A stretch of DNA of 64,000 nucleotides from Burkholderiales bacterium PBB3 (GCA_002256115.1 NKIK01000016.1:1-64000); one strand, 5' to 3'. Counted from the stretch's first letter, positions 42,685-52,238 are shown. Notes: generated by a model from the sequence alone, not told the origin. Made by a program: numbers and translations.

Positions 42685-43764
42685 CTACTTTGGAGTGGGA
42701 CTTGCGGTACACAAACCACACAACTGCAAAGCCAAGCGGTGCAAGGCCTGCCAACCGTTGTGCGGCCAATCCGGCTGCTTGAGCCCCTTAACAATGCCGT
42801 CCACCCGGTGCGCATCTTGCAACAGTTGGCTCAGATCCAGGTCGCGCATGCGCGGCAGCACGCGCTCAAACAGGCGCTCGCGCGCACCCCAGATTCTTTG
42901 CTCGCGCAAAGCCATCGGCAGTGGCCGCCCTTGCGCCATCGCATCTTTCACGCGTTTGAGTGCGCGAATGTCTTCGCTGAGCGTGTAGTGCACCAGCACT
43001 TCGGCCTCGCCTTCAGCTTGCAAACCATCCAGCATGCGCTGCACCCGCACGGCCTGACCGGCCAGCACGGCCTCGCTGAGTTTGAACACGTCGTAGCGCG
43101 CCACATTGAGCACGGCACTTTCTACCTGCGCCAAGCTGAGTACGCCAGCGCCTGCGGCATCCACCGGAAACAGCAACGCAAGCTTTTGAATTTCCTGGTG
43201 CGCGGCCAGCAGGTTGCCTTCCACCCGATCAGCAAAAAACTGCAGCGTGCGCTGGCCTTCTTCGCCGGGCGCTACGCGTTGTCCCTGCGCGCCCAAGCGC
43301 TGGGCGATCCAAGCGGGTAAGGCTGCGCGCTCGACCGGGTCCACCTGCAAGCTCATCCCAAAACCATCCAGTGCAGCAAACCAGGCGCTGGACTTGGTGA
43401 GCTTGTCCAGGCGGGGCAGCAACACAATAGTTAGGGTCGAATCGTTATCGCGCGACATTTCGGCCAATTGCTGCAGTGCAGCGCTACCGTCTTTACCCGG
43501 CTTGCCCGAAGGGATGCGGATTTCAACAATTTGTTTGTCGGCAAACAAGCTGAGCGAGCCACCCGAGGCCAGCACTTCGCTCCAGTCAAAGTGGGCACCC
43601 GCTACGGTGTGTGAAGTACGTTCAGTGAAGCCCTGCGCACGCGCGGTGGCGCGGATGGTGTCCAGCGCCTCCTGTTGCAGCAGGGGTTCGTCACCGTGCA
43701 GCGTGTAAAGACTTTTCAGCCCGCGCTGCAGGTGTTGTCCGAGTTGGTGGGCCGCAATTTGCAT
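42685..43764 (-). CDS. holA: DNA polymerase III delta subunit
   Basis: A 359-residue clamp-loader subunit that opens the beta sliding clamp. The AAA+-like N-terminal domain has LYTLHGDEPLLQQEALDTIRATARAQGF and SGGSLSLFADKQIVEIRIPSGKPGKDG. The lid region EGNLLAAHQEIQKLALLFP and the C-terminal helical collar (VLVHYTLSEDIRALKRVKDAMAQG, IVKGLKQPDWPHNGWQALHRLALQLCG) follow. In many Burkholderiales it directly follows lptE; here about 13 kb of catabolic genes intervene. Confidence 0.94.
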   Translation of the reverse strand: MQIAAHQLGQHLQRGLKSLYTLHGDEPLLQQEALDTIRATARAQGFTERTSHTVAGAHFDWSEVLASGGSLSLFADKQIVEIRIPSGKPGKDGSAALQQLAEMSRDNDSTLTIVLLPRLDKLTKSSAWFAALDGFGMSLQVDPVERAALPAWIAQRLGAQGQRVAPGEEGQRTLQFFADRVEGNLLAAHQEIQKLALLFPVDAAGAGVLSLAQVESAVLNVARYDVFKLSEAVLAGQAVRVQRMLDGLQAEGEAEVLVHYTLSEDIRALKRVKDAMAQGRPLPMALREQRIWGARERLFERVLPRMRDLDLSQLLQDAHRVDGIVKGLKQPDWPHNGWQALHRLALQLCGLCTASPTPK

Positions 43765-43815
43765 CGGCCAAGTTTAGCGTGAAGGTCCGCCACGCCAAGT
43801 TTCGCGGGCTAGCGT

Positions 43816-44724
43816 TTAGGCCGCCATCGCCAGTGCCTGGCTATCGGGTGCCAGCACGCTGCAGACCAATTGCATCGCTGCCTGGGCGGTACGCCCGCCA
43901 AAGTCGCGTAGCGGGTTGTACTCGGTGAGTTCCATGGCCACAAAATCCGGATCATGGCTGCAGCCTGCCAATACCGGCAGCGCATCGGCCAGGCGGATAC
44001 CGGTTTCTACTGGGGTACCAGTGCCGGGTGCGTCCAGCGGGTCCAGACCATCCAGATCAAAGGTGATACCCCAACCCGCCGTGTTGGCTTTGACGATGGT
44101 GCGGGCTTCTTCAAAGCAAGCGGCAAAGCCACGCTCCAGCACTTCTTCCATGAACATGACGCGCACGCCCAGGCGCTCCAGCAAAGCTTTTTCAGGTGCT
44201 TCGTAGCTGCGCGCTCCGATCACCACCACATTCGCGGCCTGCAGCTTGCCGCCCCAGCCGTACAGGTGTGTCATGCCCACAGAGCCATGGCCCAGCAAAG
44301 ATGCCAAGGGCATGCCATGCGGCGCTTGGCTGTCCGAGGTCTCGGGGGTGTGGGCGTCCAGATGCGCATCAATCCAGATCAAGCCCAGACCGCCCGATGG
44401 GCGCAGCGACTCGGCCACTGCGCTCCAGGTGCCAACCGCGCAAGAATGGTCACCACCCACCACCAAGGGCTGGTGACCATGGCGCAGCGCCTTCTCTACC
44501 GACTGCGCCAGTTGCTGTGAAAACACTTCAATCGCTTCGAGCCGGGTATTCGCCTGTAGGGCCTGGGCGGTGACGTTGTCGCCCCAGGTCACATTGCGAC
44601 CAGTGTTGGCCAGGACTTGGGCTATGCCTTGTTCGCGCAGCGCGGCGGCACCCCATTTGCATCCGCCATCGCTGGCGCCCTCGCCCACTTCGGCACCGAT
44701 CAGGTGCAAGACTTTGGTGCTCAT
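43816..44724 (-). CDS. rocF: Arginase (ureohydrolase family)
   Basis: A 302-residue enzyme of the arginase superfamily hydrolysing arginine to ornithine and urea. The Mn-binding signatures are GGDHS (90-94, with H93), DAHLDAHT (D119, H121, D123) and FDLDGLDPLDAPG (D223, D225). EYNP follows near the end. The ATG at 44724 overlaps the ornithine cyclodeaminase stop (ATGA), so the two consecutive pathway steps are co-translated. Agmatinase or formiminoglutamase activity is possible in this superfamily, but the neighbouring cyclodeaminase argues for arginase. Confidence 0.9.
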   Translation of the reverse strand: MSTKVLHLIGAEVGEGASDGGCKWGAAALREQGIAQVLANTGRNVTWGDNVTAQALQANTRLEAIEVFSQQLAQSVEKALRHGHQPLVVGGDHSCAVGTWSAVAESLRPSGGLGLIWIDAHLDAHTPETSDSQAPHGMPLASLLGHGSVGMTHLYGWGGKLQAANVVVIGARSYEAPEKALLERLGVRVMFMEEVLERGFAACFEEARTIVKANTAGWGITFDLDGLDPLDAPGTGTPVETGIRLADALPVLAGCSHDPDFVAMELTEYNPLRDFGGRTAQAAMQLVCSVLAPDSQALAMAA

Positions 44725-45803
44725 GCCACTTTGCGCAGAAGAGGGCGCACGGCTTTTGCAGTATTTGCAGCCCTTGCTTTGGCGGTCGCGCAACCGAACA
44801 GGTCTTTAGGGTCTTGTAGCGCAGGCACCAGATCGACCGTGCTGCCAATCGACAGCTCTTGCGACAAGGCATGCACATAGCGCAGGGCCGACAAGTCTTC
44901 CAGCGCGAATCCCACGGAATCAAACAAGGTGACTTGCTCGGCATCATCACGCCCGACCAGACTACCGGCCAACACCTTCCACAGCGCGTGGGTGGGGTGG
45001 TCTGCAGGCATTTGCTGCAGCTCGCCCTCCACGCGAGTTTGGGGTTCGTACTCCAGGAACAACTTGGCGCGGTTCAGGATGTCAGCTTGTAGTTCGGTCT
45101 TGCCGGGGCAATCTCCGCCGACGGCATTCAGGTGCATGCCGGGTTCGATCATGTCGGCCGTCAGGATGGTGGCATTGGTTTTGTCAGCGGTAACCGTAGT
45201 CACGATATCGGCACCGCGCACGGCTTCCGCTGTAGATGCACAACGCACGATGCGAACCACGCCCGAATCGGTGAACTCGCGCATATTGGCGACAAACTTG
45301 TCGGTGGCTAGCGCGTCCACATCAAACACGCGCAGTTCTTTAATACCGAGCTGTGTCATGAAAGCAATCGCCTGGAATTCGCTTTGTGAACCGTTGCCGA
45401 TCAAGGCCATGACGGTGCTGTTGGGTCGGGCCAATGCTTTGGCGGCCACGGCGGAAGTAGCGGCGGTGCGCAGCGCGGTGGTGATGGTCAGCTCGCTGAG
45501 CAATGTGGGGTAGCCCGTAGCTACATCGGCCAGCAGGCCAAAAGCCATCACCGTGGTCAGGCCCTGCAAGGGGTTCTTGGGGTGGCCATTGACGTACTTG
45601 AAGGCGTACAGGGAATCGTCCGACACGGGCATCAATTCGATCACGCCGTTGGCGGAATGGTTGGCCGTGCGGGGGGACTTGTCGAAATCTTCCCAGCGCA
45701 AAAAGTCTTCGCGGATGCAATCGGCCATCTCGGCCATCATGCGGGCCGCGCCGTGTTGCATCACCAGTTGCTGCATGTCTGCAACGTCGATATAGCGGGT
45801 CAT
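44721..45803 (-). CDS. ocd: Ornithine cyclodeaminase
   Basis: A 360-residue NAD-dependent enzyme of the OCD/mu-crystallin family that converts ornithine to proline and ammonia. Visible features are the N-terminal substrate region SANGVIELMPVSDDSLYAFKYVNGHPKNP, the cofactor fold TTALRTAATSAVAAKALARPNSTVMALIGNGSQSEFQAIAF with its glycine-rich turn, and MIEPGMHLNAVGGDCPGKTEL with the catalytic aspartate. The region with GNGSQS and FDVD fits NAD. A GAGGAG site precedes the ATG. It is upstream of and overlaps arginase. Confidence 0.93.
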   Translation of the reverse strand: MTRYIDVADMQQLVMQHGAARMMAEMADCIREDFLRWEDFDKSPRTANHSANGVIELMPVSDDSLYAFKYVNGHPKNPLQGLTTVMAFGLLADVATGYPTLLSELTITTALRTAATSAVAAKALARPNSTVMALIGNGSQSEFQAIAFMTQLGIKELRVFDVDALATDKFVANMREFTDSGVVRIVRCASTAEAVRGADIVTTVTADKTNATILTADMIEPGMHLNAVGGDCPGKTELQADILNRAKLFLEYEPQTRVEGELQQMPADHPTHALWKVLAGSLVGRDDAEQVTLFDSVGFALEDLSALRYVHALSQELSIGSTVDLVPALQDPKDLFGCATAKARAANTAKAVRPLLRKVA

Positions 45804-45984
45804 GGGTGTCTCCTCTTTTTAAGATATCTGGGGCGCGGCTGCCACTGCGCGGGCCGCTAGGCAACGGAATTCGCAGAGGCGTTTTCCTGTGTGCTGATAG
45901 CTTTAATTTTAGATTTTTAGCTCTGACGGCAAGCGACGTTATCGCTGCAGCTTTCAGCGCTTACCGCCTGTTTTCATCTGCAAT

Positions 45985-46001
45985 ACTTCCGAAACGGAAG
46001 T
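45985..46001. promoter_or_regulatory. Palindrome upstream of ocd-arginase
   Basis: ACTTCCGAAACGGAAGT: seven-base arms around AAA, in the 218-base gap between the ATPase gene and ocd. The gap is long enough for a separate promoter, and the palindrome is a candidate operator for one of the local regulators. Confidence 0.45.
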
Positions 46002-46021
46002 GCCACAAAAAGCGGCAATCG

Positions 46022-46795
46022 CTATTTCAAGCTGTTCGACAGGAAGGCCTGTAGGCGTTCGCTGCTAGGGCGCACCAGCACTTCGCGCGGATCGCCCTGC
46101 TCTTCAATCTGGCCCTTGTGCAGGAACACCAGTTTGTTGCTGACTTCGCGGGCGAAGCCCATTTCGTGGGTGACCACGATCATCGTGCGCCCCTCTTCGG
46201 CCACCGAGCGCATCACGCGCAAAACCTCGCCCACCAGCTCAGGGTCCAGGGCCGACGTGGGCTCGTCAAACAGCATGACTTTGGGTTCCATCGCTAGCGC
46301 ACGCGCGATGGCGACCCGCTGCTGCTCCCCGCCGGACAGATGCGCGGGGAAAGCATCCTTGCGGTGGTACACGCCCACTTTTTGCAGATAGTTGCTTGCG
46401 CGCTCAGCGGCCTCTGCTTTGCTGATACCCAGCGCATGGATGGGGGCTTCCATCACATTTTCCAACGCCGTCATATGCGCCCACAAATTGAAATGCTGAA
46501 ACACCATAGACACTTGGGCGCGCAAGCGCTGCAGTTGCGCGCCGCTGGCGGCTTTCAGTGCACCGTTTTTATCGGGCACCAGGCTCAGCTCGTCGCCATC
46601 CACGATGATGCGGCCGGCGTTGGGCTGCTCCAGCAAATTGAGGCAGCGCAAAAATGTGCTCTTGCCCGAGCCGCTGGAGCCGATCATCGAAATGACATCG
46701 CCTTTTTCGGCGGTCACGCTTACGCCCTTTAAAACTTCATTGGTGCCAAAGCGCTTGCAGATATCCAAGCCCTGCAGGATGGTGGATTTAGTCAT
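46022..46795 (-). CDS. Polar amino acid ABC transporter ATPase
   Basis: A 257-residue HisP/ArtP-type ATPase. It has Walker [10 protein letters not shown] (39-47), the Q-loop [17 protein letters not shown], the signature [19 protein letters not shown], Walker [14 protein letters not shown] and the switch His in VVTHEM. It energises the two permeases encoded upstream in the same operon. The stop of the M14 hydrolase gene overlaps its ATG (46792-46795). Basic amino acids or, in this context, aspartyl-arginine dipeptides are likely cargo. Confidence 0.93.
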   Translation of the reverse strand: MTKSTILQGLDICKRFGTNEVLKGVSVTAEKGDVISMIGSSGSGKSTFLRCLNLLEQPNAGRIIVDGDELSLVPDKNGALKAASGAQLQRLRAQVSMVFQHFNLWAHMTALENVMEAPIHALGISKAEAAERASNYLQKVGVYHRKDAFPAHLSGGEQQRVAIARALAMEPKVMLFDEPTSALDPELVGEVLRVMRSVAEEGRTMIVVTHEMGFAREVSNKLVFLHKGQIEEQGDPREVLVRPSSERLQAFLSNSLK

Positions 46796-47907
46796 GGACT
46801 GAGCAGCTTTCCGGTACGGGCTAATGAAGTGCCGGCAATCTTGGCCAGGCGCTTGCCCGGCGCAGCCCAGCGTGAGCCGCAGCGGGCATATATCAAACCA
46901 TCGGACTTGCAGCGCACGGTGGTCACCTCGCCGGTCAGCGCGTCCACCACATCGGCAATTGCGTCGCCTGCGGCCACGCGCTCTCCAGGCCCACGGTGAA
47001 ACACCACCACCCCCGCATGGGGCGCGGCAATCGGTTCCGATCCAGACAGCGGCGTGGGCACACACAGCGGCGCATGCTCGGTGTTCACCACCAGCGAGAG
47101 CACTTTGTTTTGCGCCAGAAACGTGCACAGGCCAATGGCGTCTTGCAAGGCAAAGTCGTGGCTGGTATCCGCCTCGCCCCGCAGCTCTACCGTGGCACCA
47201 AAGCAGGCCAGTGCAATGGGGAACTGCGGCAGCATCTGCTGCAACTGCAACCAAGGCCGGGTGCAGGCTTCATCAAAGGGGGAGTCACCGGATTCGGTAG
47301 CCAGCAGCACGGCGCGTGCGCCAATGGCTGCGCCCAGTTGCTCGGCCATCACCGTTTGGGGCGTCAACGCATACAGGTGCATCACAGCGTCGGTATCGCA
47401 ATGCAAATCCAGCACGATGTCTGCATCAATGGCCAAGGCTAGCAGCTTGTTTTTCAGGTCTTGCGTAGGCGTATTGGCAGGCAAGGCGGCCACTGCAGCG
47501 CGCAAGGCCTCACGGATCAGACTCGTGTTGTCGTTCTGGTTCGAACCCAGGCGCTCGCGCACCGCATCGCGCACGGGGGCTGCCAGCTCGGCATAGCCGC
47601 GATTGAAATTACCGCCATCGCGCAGATCAAAACGACCCTGGTGTTGGCCCAACACGGTTTGCCCCAGCCCGATGGGGTTGGCGTAGGGGACCAAAATGAT
47701 TTCGCCACGGATACGACCATCGGCCTCCAGCTTGGCAAACTGCCGGGCCAATTGCTGGGTTACCAAAATGGCGGGGACTTCATCGGCATGCAGTGCGCCC
47801 TGGATATACACCTTGGGGCTTGCGCCGGGTGTGCCATAGCGGTGCACCTGAAACGATTGGCGGGTGCCGGGCGAGCCGGTCATGAGATCGATAGTTTGGG
47901 TTTGCAT
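46792..47907 (-). CDS. M14-family zinc hydrolase, candidate cyanophycin dipeptide hydrolase (CphZ-like)
   Basis: A 371-residue member of the succinylglutamate desuccinylase/aspartoacylase branch of M14 peptidases. The zinc ligands fit H40-x-x-E43 in [10 protein letters not shown] and H169 in [18 protein letters not shown]; the substrate NFNRGY motif (N102-R103) follows the family. A C-terminal beta-domain (about 290-371) ends the protein. Characterised CphZ enzymes of this branch split beta-aspartyl-arginine released by cyanophycinase. Its place between transporter genes, with arginase and a cyanophycinase nearby, supports the same job. Alternatives are AstE-like deacylase or another acyl-amino-acid hydrolase. 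An upstream GTG at 47931 is a less likely start. Confidence 0.78.
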   Translation of the reverse strand: MQTQTIDLMTGSPGTRQSFQVHRYGTPGASPKVYIQGALHADEVPAILVTQQLARQFAKLEADGRIRGEIILVPYANPIGLGQTVLGQHQGRFDLRDGGNFNRGYAELAAPVRDAVRERLGSNQNDNTSLIREALRAAVAALPANTPTQDLKNKLLALAIDADIVLDLHCDTDAVMHLYALTPQTVMAEQLGAAIGARAVLLATESGDSPFDEACTRPWLQLQQMLPQFPIALACFGATVELRGEADTSHDFALQDAIGLCTFLAQNKVLSLVVNTEHAPLCVPTPLSGSEPIAAPHAGVVVFHRGPGERVAAGDAIADVVDALTGEVTTVRCKSDGLIYARCGSRWAAPGKRLAKIAGTSLARTGKLLSP

Positions 47908-47917
47908 AGGGGAGCCT

Positions 47918-48637
47918 TCAGGGATTGGCACGGGCGGCTTGCGGTCGCTGAACCTGGGGTTGCAGGTGGCGCATAAAGCGCCGCTCTAGCAGCTTGAACA
48001 CGCCCACCAGGGTGAAGGTCAAAACGAAGTAAATGATGGCGGCCACGCCAAAGGATTCGGTGACCAGCAGGCTGTTGGCATACACATCGCGCGCCACGCG
48101 GGTGATGTCGACCAGCGTGACGGTGCTGGCAATGGCGGTGGCGTGCATCAGGCCCACCACCTCATTGCTGTACTGCGGCAGCGCCCGGCGCAGCGCACTG
48201 GGCAGCAGTACCCGGGTGTAGAGCTTGAAGCCGCCCAGGCCATAGCTGCGCGCGGCTTCGATCTCACCAACATGCGTAGCCTTCAAAGCTCCGGCAAAAA
48301 TCTCGGTGGTATAGGCGGTGGAGTTCAGTGTGAACGCCAGCCAGGCGCAAAACCAGGGGTTGCGCAGCAGCACCCAGGCAGGGCTCTCACGCACGGCTTC
48401 GAACTGGGCCAGGCCGTGGTACAGAATAAAGAGCTGCACAAGTAAGGGTGTGCCGCGCATGACATAGGTAAACAGCCACACTGGACGCGTCAGCCACTGG
48501 GTGGGCGACACGCGCGCCACCGCCAGCGGCACGGCCAGCGCCAAAGAACTGAGCAGGCTGATGCCCAACAGAATAAAAGTGGTGCGGATGCCCTGCGCGT
48601 ACTGCGGCAGGCTCTCCAGGATGACTTGCCAATCCAC
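47918..48637 (-). CDS. Polar amino acid ABC transporter permease (HisM-like)
   Basis: An inner-membrane permease of about 239 residues with five or so transmembrane helices and the HisMQ EAA loop (GALKATHVGEIEAARSYGLGGFKLYTRVLLPSALRRALPQYSNEVVGL). The GTG at 48637 gives VDWQVILESLPQYAQGI, a typical family start, one base after the stop of the other permease. A GTG at 48661 overlapping that gene is the alternative. It pairs with the next permease to form the heterodimeric channel. Confidence 0.9.
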   Translation of the reverse strand: MDWQVILESLPQYAQGIRTTFILLGISLLSSLALAVPLAVARVSPTQWLTRPVWLFTYVMRGTPLLVQLFILYHGLAQFEAVRESPAWVLLRNPWFCAWLAFTLNSTAYTTEIFAGALKATHVGEIEAARSYGLGGFKLYTRVLLPSALRRALPQYSNEVVGLMHATAIASTVTLVDITRVARDVYANSLLVTESFGVAAIIYFVLTFTLVGVFKLLERRFMRHLQPQVQRPQAARANP

Positions 48638-48638
48638 G

Positions 48639-49325
48639 TTAGAACTGCACTTTCTTGACACCCAGGCTGTAGCGCACTTCCAGGCGCGACAGCAGGAAGA
48701 TGGAGACGCTGGTGAGCGTGAGGTAGATCAGCGCCACCGCCACATAGAACGTGAACGGTGAGCGGGTGCTGGCTGCGGCCAGACCGGCGCGGTGGACCAT
48801 GTCGTCCAAGCCAATGATGGACACCAGGGCCGAGGCCTTGATCATGATCAGCCAGTTGTTGGCAAAACCCGGAATGGCGTGGCGCACCATTTGTGGCAGC
48901 ACGATACGGCGCAGCACCAACAGGCGCGGCATTGCAAAGGCCAGCCCCGCTTCGGCTTGGCCGCGCGGCACGGCCAGAATGGCACCCCGGAAAGTCTCGG
49001 TCAGGTAAGCACCAAAGATAAAGCCGATGGTGAGCACACCCGCCCAAAACGGCGGCACATCGATGTAGTCCCAACCCTGCGATTCGGCCAACGCATTGAT
49101 ACCGATCTGCCCGCCATAGAAGATCAGCAGCATCAGCACCAGCTCGGGCATGCCGCGGATCAGCGTGGTGTAGATGTCTGCACTCCAACGCGCGGTGCGT
49201 GAGTTGGAGAGTTTGGCCACAGCACCGATCAGGCCAAACACACAGGCGATGGCAAGGGACAGGGCGGAGACGCGCAGCGTCAAGCCCAGGCCTTCAAGAA
49301 TGGCGGGAAGATAACCGTGGAGCAC
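48639..49325 (-). CDS. Polar amino acid ABC transporter permease (HisQ-like)
   Basis: A 228-residue permease starting at GTG 49325, with LRVSALSLAIACVFGLIGAVAKLS in the first helix, LIRGMPELVLMLLIFYGG, and the EAA loop LAVPRGQAEAGLAFAMPRLLVLRRIVLPQMVRHAIPGFANNW. Repeat A (49340-49396) lies just upstream and separates it from the TonB receptor gene; a palindromic hairpin (49402-49425) also lies in the gap. Confidence 0.9.
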   Translation of the reverse strand: MLHGYLPAILEGLGLTLRVSALSLAIACVFGLIGAVAKLSNSRTARWSADIYTTLIRGMPELVLMLLIFYGGQIGINALAESQGWDYIDVPPFWAGVLTIGFIFGAYLTETFRGAILAVPRGQAEAGLAFAMPRLLVLRRIVLPQMVRHAIPGFANNWLIMIKASALVSIIGLDDMVHRAGLAAASTRSPFTFYVAVALIYLTLTSVSIFLLSRLEVRYSLGVKKVQF

Positions 49326-49339
49326 GAAAAAACCCAGTT

Positions 49340-49396
49340 GCTATTGAAATAGGAGCTGCTCCCGCACTATCCATGCGCTCTAGCAGCCGATTTGGC
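49340..49396 (+). repeat. Repeat A, copy 8, between permease and TonB receptor genes
   Basis: A 57-base copy, GCTATTGAAATAGGAGCTGC to CAGCCGATTTGGC, located 14 bases before the permease start, in the untranslated gap of the transporter operon. Confidence 0.9.
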
Positions 49397-49401
49397 ACTG
49401 A

Positions 49402-49425
49402 AAAGTGCGGCCTAGGCCGCACTTT
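49402..49425. terminator. Perfect palindromic hairpin after the TonB receptor gene
   Basis: A 24-base perfect palindrome with arms AAAGTGCGGCCT and AGGCCGCACTTT, five bases after the receptor stop and followed on the minus strand by TCAGT. It is a probable terminator or attenuator inside the operon. Confidence 0.65.
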
Positions 49426-49430
49426 GGGAC

Positions 49431-52238
49431 TTACTTGAACGTGTAGTTCGCGCTCGCGTAGAAGCTGCGACCACGGGGATCACCATAGGTAGGGTCCCAA
49501 GTCGCTTGAAAGTAGCGCGACTGGTTTGTGAACGGTGGCGGTGTATCCAACACATTGAGCACACCGGCCCGGATTCGCAGGTCCTTAGAGATGCGGTAGC
49601 TACCCGCAATGTCCCACAGCGAATACGCTTCTACGTCGCGGTTGCTCCAAGCCGGTGCAGCAAGGCCCTCTACGTTTTGATCACGATAGCCAGAGAAGTA
49701 GGTGTTGCTCAATGTGAAACCCCATGGACCGAGATCCCAGTCCAGATTGGCCTTGTGGCGCCAGCGTTGTACCGCCTTGTCATCGCGGAACTTGCCCAGG
49801 CCATCCACCAACGGTGAGCGGGGATCGGTGCTGTACTGGTATTCCGTTATCCAGGTACCGGCGATGTTGGCGCTAAAGCGGCCCATATCGCTGCTATCAC
49901 CGCGCCATGTCAGCGAGAGATCCACACCCGATGTATTGAGCTTTCCGCGGTTTTCTTTCTTGACAACGATGTAGTCCACAAAACCACCCGAGCGCACCAC
50001 GATTTTCGGATCGTTGTAATACACCGGGTTGCTGAAGATGGTTTCCTCGCCGATGTCGGAAATGATGTCTGACTTACGAATCGTCCAGTAGTCCACACTA
50101 CCGCTCCAATTGCGCGAGGGTTCAAACACGATGCCGAGGCTAGCCTGGTTGGATGTTTCAGGCTTCAGATCGGGGTTGGAGTAGCGATCGACGGGGAGCT
50201 GCGTGGTTTCACCGGAAACAGGGTCGCGCACAAAGCTGGCGGTCACCCCTGCCCGCACGGGGAGAAACATTTCAGAGATCGACGGAGCGCGGAATCCCGT
50301 GCCATAGGAGGCACGTGCCAGGATGGTTTTGTCGGGCCGGAAACTCAGACCAATTTTTGGATTGGTGGTGCTGAGTTTGTCCGAAGTGGTGTTGGTGGCT
50401 GCGTTGTAGACACCTTCGTAGTTGTCCTGGCGAACGGCAAACTGGCCCTCCCACTGCTTGGTAAAGGGCGCACTCAGTTCTGCGAAAGCACCCACAACGT
50501 TGCGGGAGTTGGACGTGTCTGCCAACAACGCGCCAGAGCTGGAGCGATCACCCACCACATCGTTGCCCTTGAGCACGTCGGATGCGCGGAACTCGGTCCT
50601 TTCACGGCGAACTTCTGCGCCAATGGCCAGCGTGAGATCACCGCCATCTAAACTCATCAGGGGGCGTGTCAGCTTGCCATCCACACTGGTCGAGGTTCCC
50701 TCTGAGAACCGCGCAGCGCCATCGAGGCGGATGGAATCCATGAAAGCCTTACCGGCCGTACCCGTGGCTGGCTGAAAGGGGTTGTAAGCGCCGCTCAAAA
50801 TGCCGGCGCGCATGGCGTTGTTGGATACCCAGCCCGAGAGGTTGGTGTCAGTGGCCTTGTTCACGCTGTGATTCAGGGCGGTGTTGTAGTCCCAGTCCGC
50901 AATACGGCCTTCGGCCCCCACCACCAGTCGGCTTGCGTCACTGTCCACACGGCTGGTGCGCCCACCAGCGTCTGTTAGGCGGAAACGGAAGGCCACTGGC
51001 GTCGTGATACCGGTCACCGCTTGTAAGGCTGCAGGCAATCGAATACCGGCTGCCGTGGTGATGTTCCCAGATGTGGCCGGTGCGGCCGTGTACTCAGTCT
51101 GGCTCTTGTTCAGCAGCACTTCAGCAAAGACCTGGTGATCAGGGTTCAACTGGAATGTCGCGCGGCTGAGGATATTGGCTTTTTGTGCCGCAGGATAAAT
51201 TTCTGTGTCACCCATGTAGTTGTAGGCACACCCTTCCCGGCCACCCAGCGACGTGGGATCCACCACGTTGGGGCTCGCACCCCCTGTGCAGGACGACTTG
51301 GCGAAGTTGACACGGCGGGCCGAACTACCAGGCACGCTGGGCTGCCAGGTACCGTTAGGCCCCGTGCCTTTGAGCGCGGTGCCTGGGTTGGCCGCAACAA
51401 AGTTGTTCAGCGCGGTCAGTTGTGCTGCGGTCAGGTCGACGTTGGCAGGGAATGGGTTGCTGGACAACAGGGGTGCCAAGCGACCCGGCAAGTCGTACTC
51501 GCGGATGAACCCGCGTTGACCTGCATTCAATGCGCCGAGCTTTTGCACATCGACAGCGGCAAAGACATTGAAACCATCTTTGCTCAGGTCACCATGACCG
51601 ATAGATGCATTGAAAGTCTTCTTGTCTGCACCGCCCTGTTGGGTTCCCAGGGCGTACGCCCGGAGTTCACCGCCTTGGTAGTCTTTGCGGGTAATGAAGT
51701 TAATCACACCACCCATGGCATCGGTACCGTAAATGGCCGAGGCTCCGTCTTTGAGCACCTCCACGCTTTGGATAGCGCCTGAGGGAATGTTGTTGAGGTC
51801 AACACCCGAGTTGTCGCCCGGCGTTGCAAAGTTGGCGAGACGCCGGCCATTGAGCAATACCAGGGTGCTGGACACACCCAGCCCGCGCAGATTCGCTCCG
51901 TTGAAGCCGCGCTGAGATCCCGTTTGGTCCGAGATGCTGGCGCCATCCGTCAACCCGCCCACGTTGGATGAAATCTTCTGCAGCAATTCCGCAGCCGTGG
52001 TGACACCCGACTTTTCAATGCTTTCCCGAGTGATGATTTCCACCGGCAGGGCTGATTCACCCTCAATGCGCTTGATGGAAGAGCCAGTGACTTCAATGCG
52101 GTCGAGCTTGGCCGGCTCGGTGCTTTGGGCCATGGCCGCTTGGCTTGCGAGCATGGCAAGTGCGACCGCTGCAGCGTGTGCGCAAGGGTGCAACGCAAAC
52201 GTGGCGTTAGCACGGAGGGTTCGTTTCTGACGGGTCAT
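49431..52238 (-). CDS. TonB-dependent outer-membrane receptor of the cyanophycin island
   Basis: A 935-residue receptor with signal peptide, a TonB-box-like KLDRIEVTGSS and the plug domain (VTTAAELLQKISSNVGG; NLRGLGVSSTLVLLNGRRLANF; GAIQSVEVLKDGASAIYGTDAMGGVINFITRKDY). A 22-strand barrel follows, ending in aromatic YASANYTFK. The start at 52238 has AAAGG upstream; an ATG at 52304 overlaps the binding-protein stop but lacks a ribosome-binding site. Its place between the periplasmic binding protein and the permeases suggests uptake of a small peptide or amino-acid compound, inferred here to be beta-aspartyl-arginine or oligomers, rather than iron. Confidence 0.9.
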   Translation of the reverse strand: MTRQKRTLRANATFALHPCAHAAAVALAMLASQAAMAQSTEPAKLDRIEVTGSSIKRIEGESALPVEIITRESIEKSGVTTAAELLQKISSNVGGLTDGASISDQTGSQRGFNGANLRGLGVSSTLVLLNGRRLANFATPGDNSGVDLNNIPSGAIQSVEVLKDGASAIYGTDAMGGVINFITRKDYQGGELRAYALGTQQGGADKKTFNASIGHGDLSKDGFNVFAAVDVQKLGALNAGQRGFIREYDLPGRLAPLLSSNPFPANVDLTAAQLTALNNFVAANPGTALKGTGPNGTWQPSVPGSSARRVNFAKSSCTGGASPNVVDPTSLGGREGCAYNYMGDTEIYPAAQKANILSRATFQLNPDHQVFAEVLLNKSQTEYTAAPATSGNITTAAGIRLPAALQAVTGITTPVAFRFRLTDAGGRTSRVDSDASRLVVGAEGRIADWDYNTALNHSVNKATDTNLSGWVSNNAMRAGILSGAYNPFQPATGTAGKAFMDSIRLDGAARFSEGTSTSVDGKLTRPLMSLDGGDLTLAIGAEVRRERTEFRASDVLKGNDVVGDRSSSGALLADTSNSRNVVGAFAELSAPFTKQWEGQFAVRQDNYEGVYNAATNTTSDKLSTTNPKIGLSFRPDKTILARASYGTGFRAPSISEMFLPVRAGVTASFVRDPVSGETTQLPVDRYSNPDLKPETSNQASLGIVFEPSRNWSGSVDYWTIRKSDIISDIGEETIFSNPVYYNDPKIVVRSGGFVDYIVVKKENRGKLNTSGVDLSLTWRGDSSDMGRFSANIAGTWITEYQYSTDPRSPLVDGLGKFRDDKAVQRWRHKANLDWDLGPWGFTLSNTYFSGYRDQNVEGLAAPAWSNRDVEAYSLWDIAGSYRISKDLRIRAGVLNVLDTPPPFTNQSRYFQATWDPTYGDPRGRSFYASANYTFK

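Noticed and set aside
42465..42815. A 116-codon minus-strand gene at the end of holA
   Set aside because: Only a small part looks like a chemoreceptor helix; the rest overlaps holA out of frame and includes simple repeats, so it was recorded as a remnant instead.
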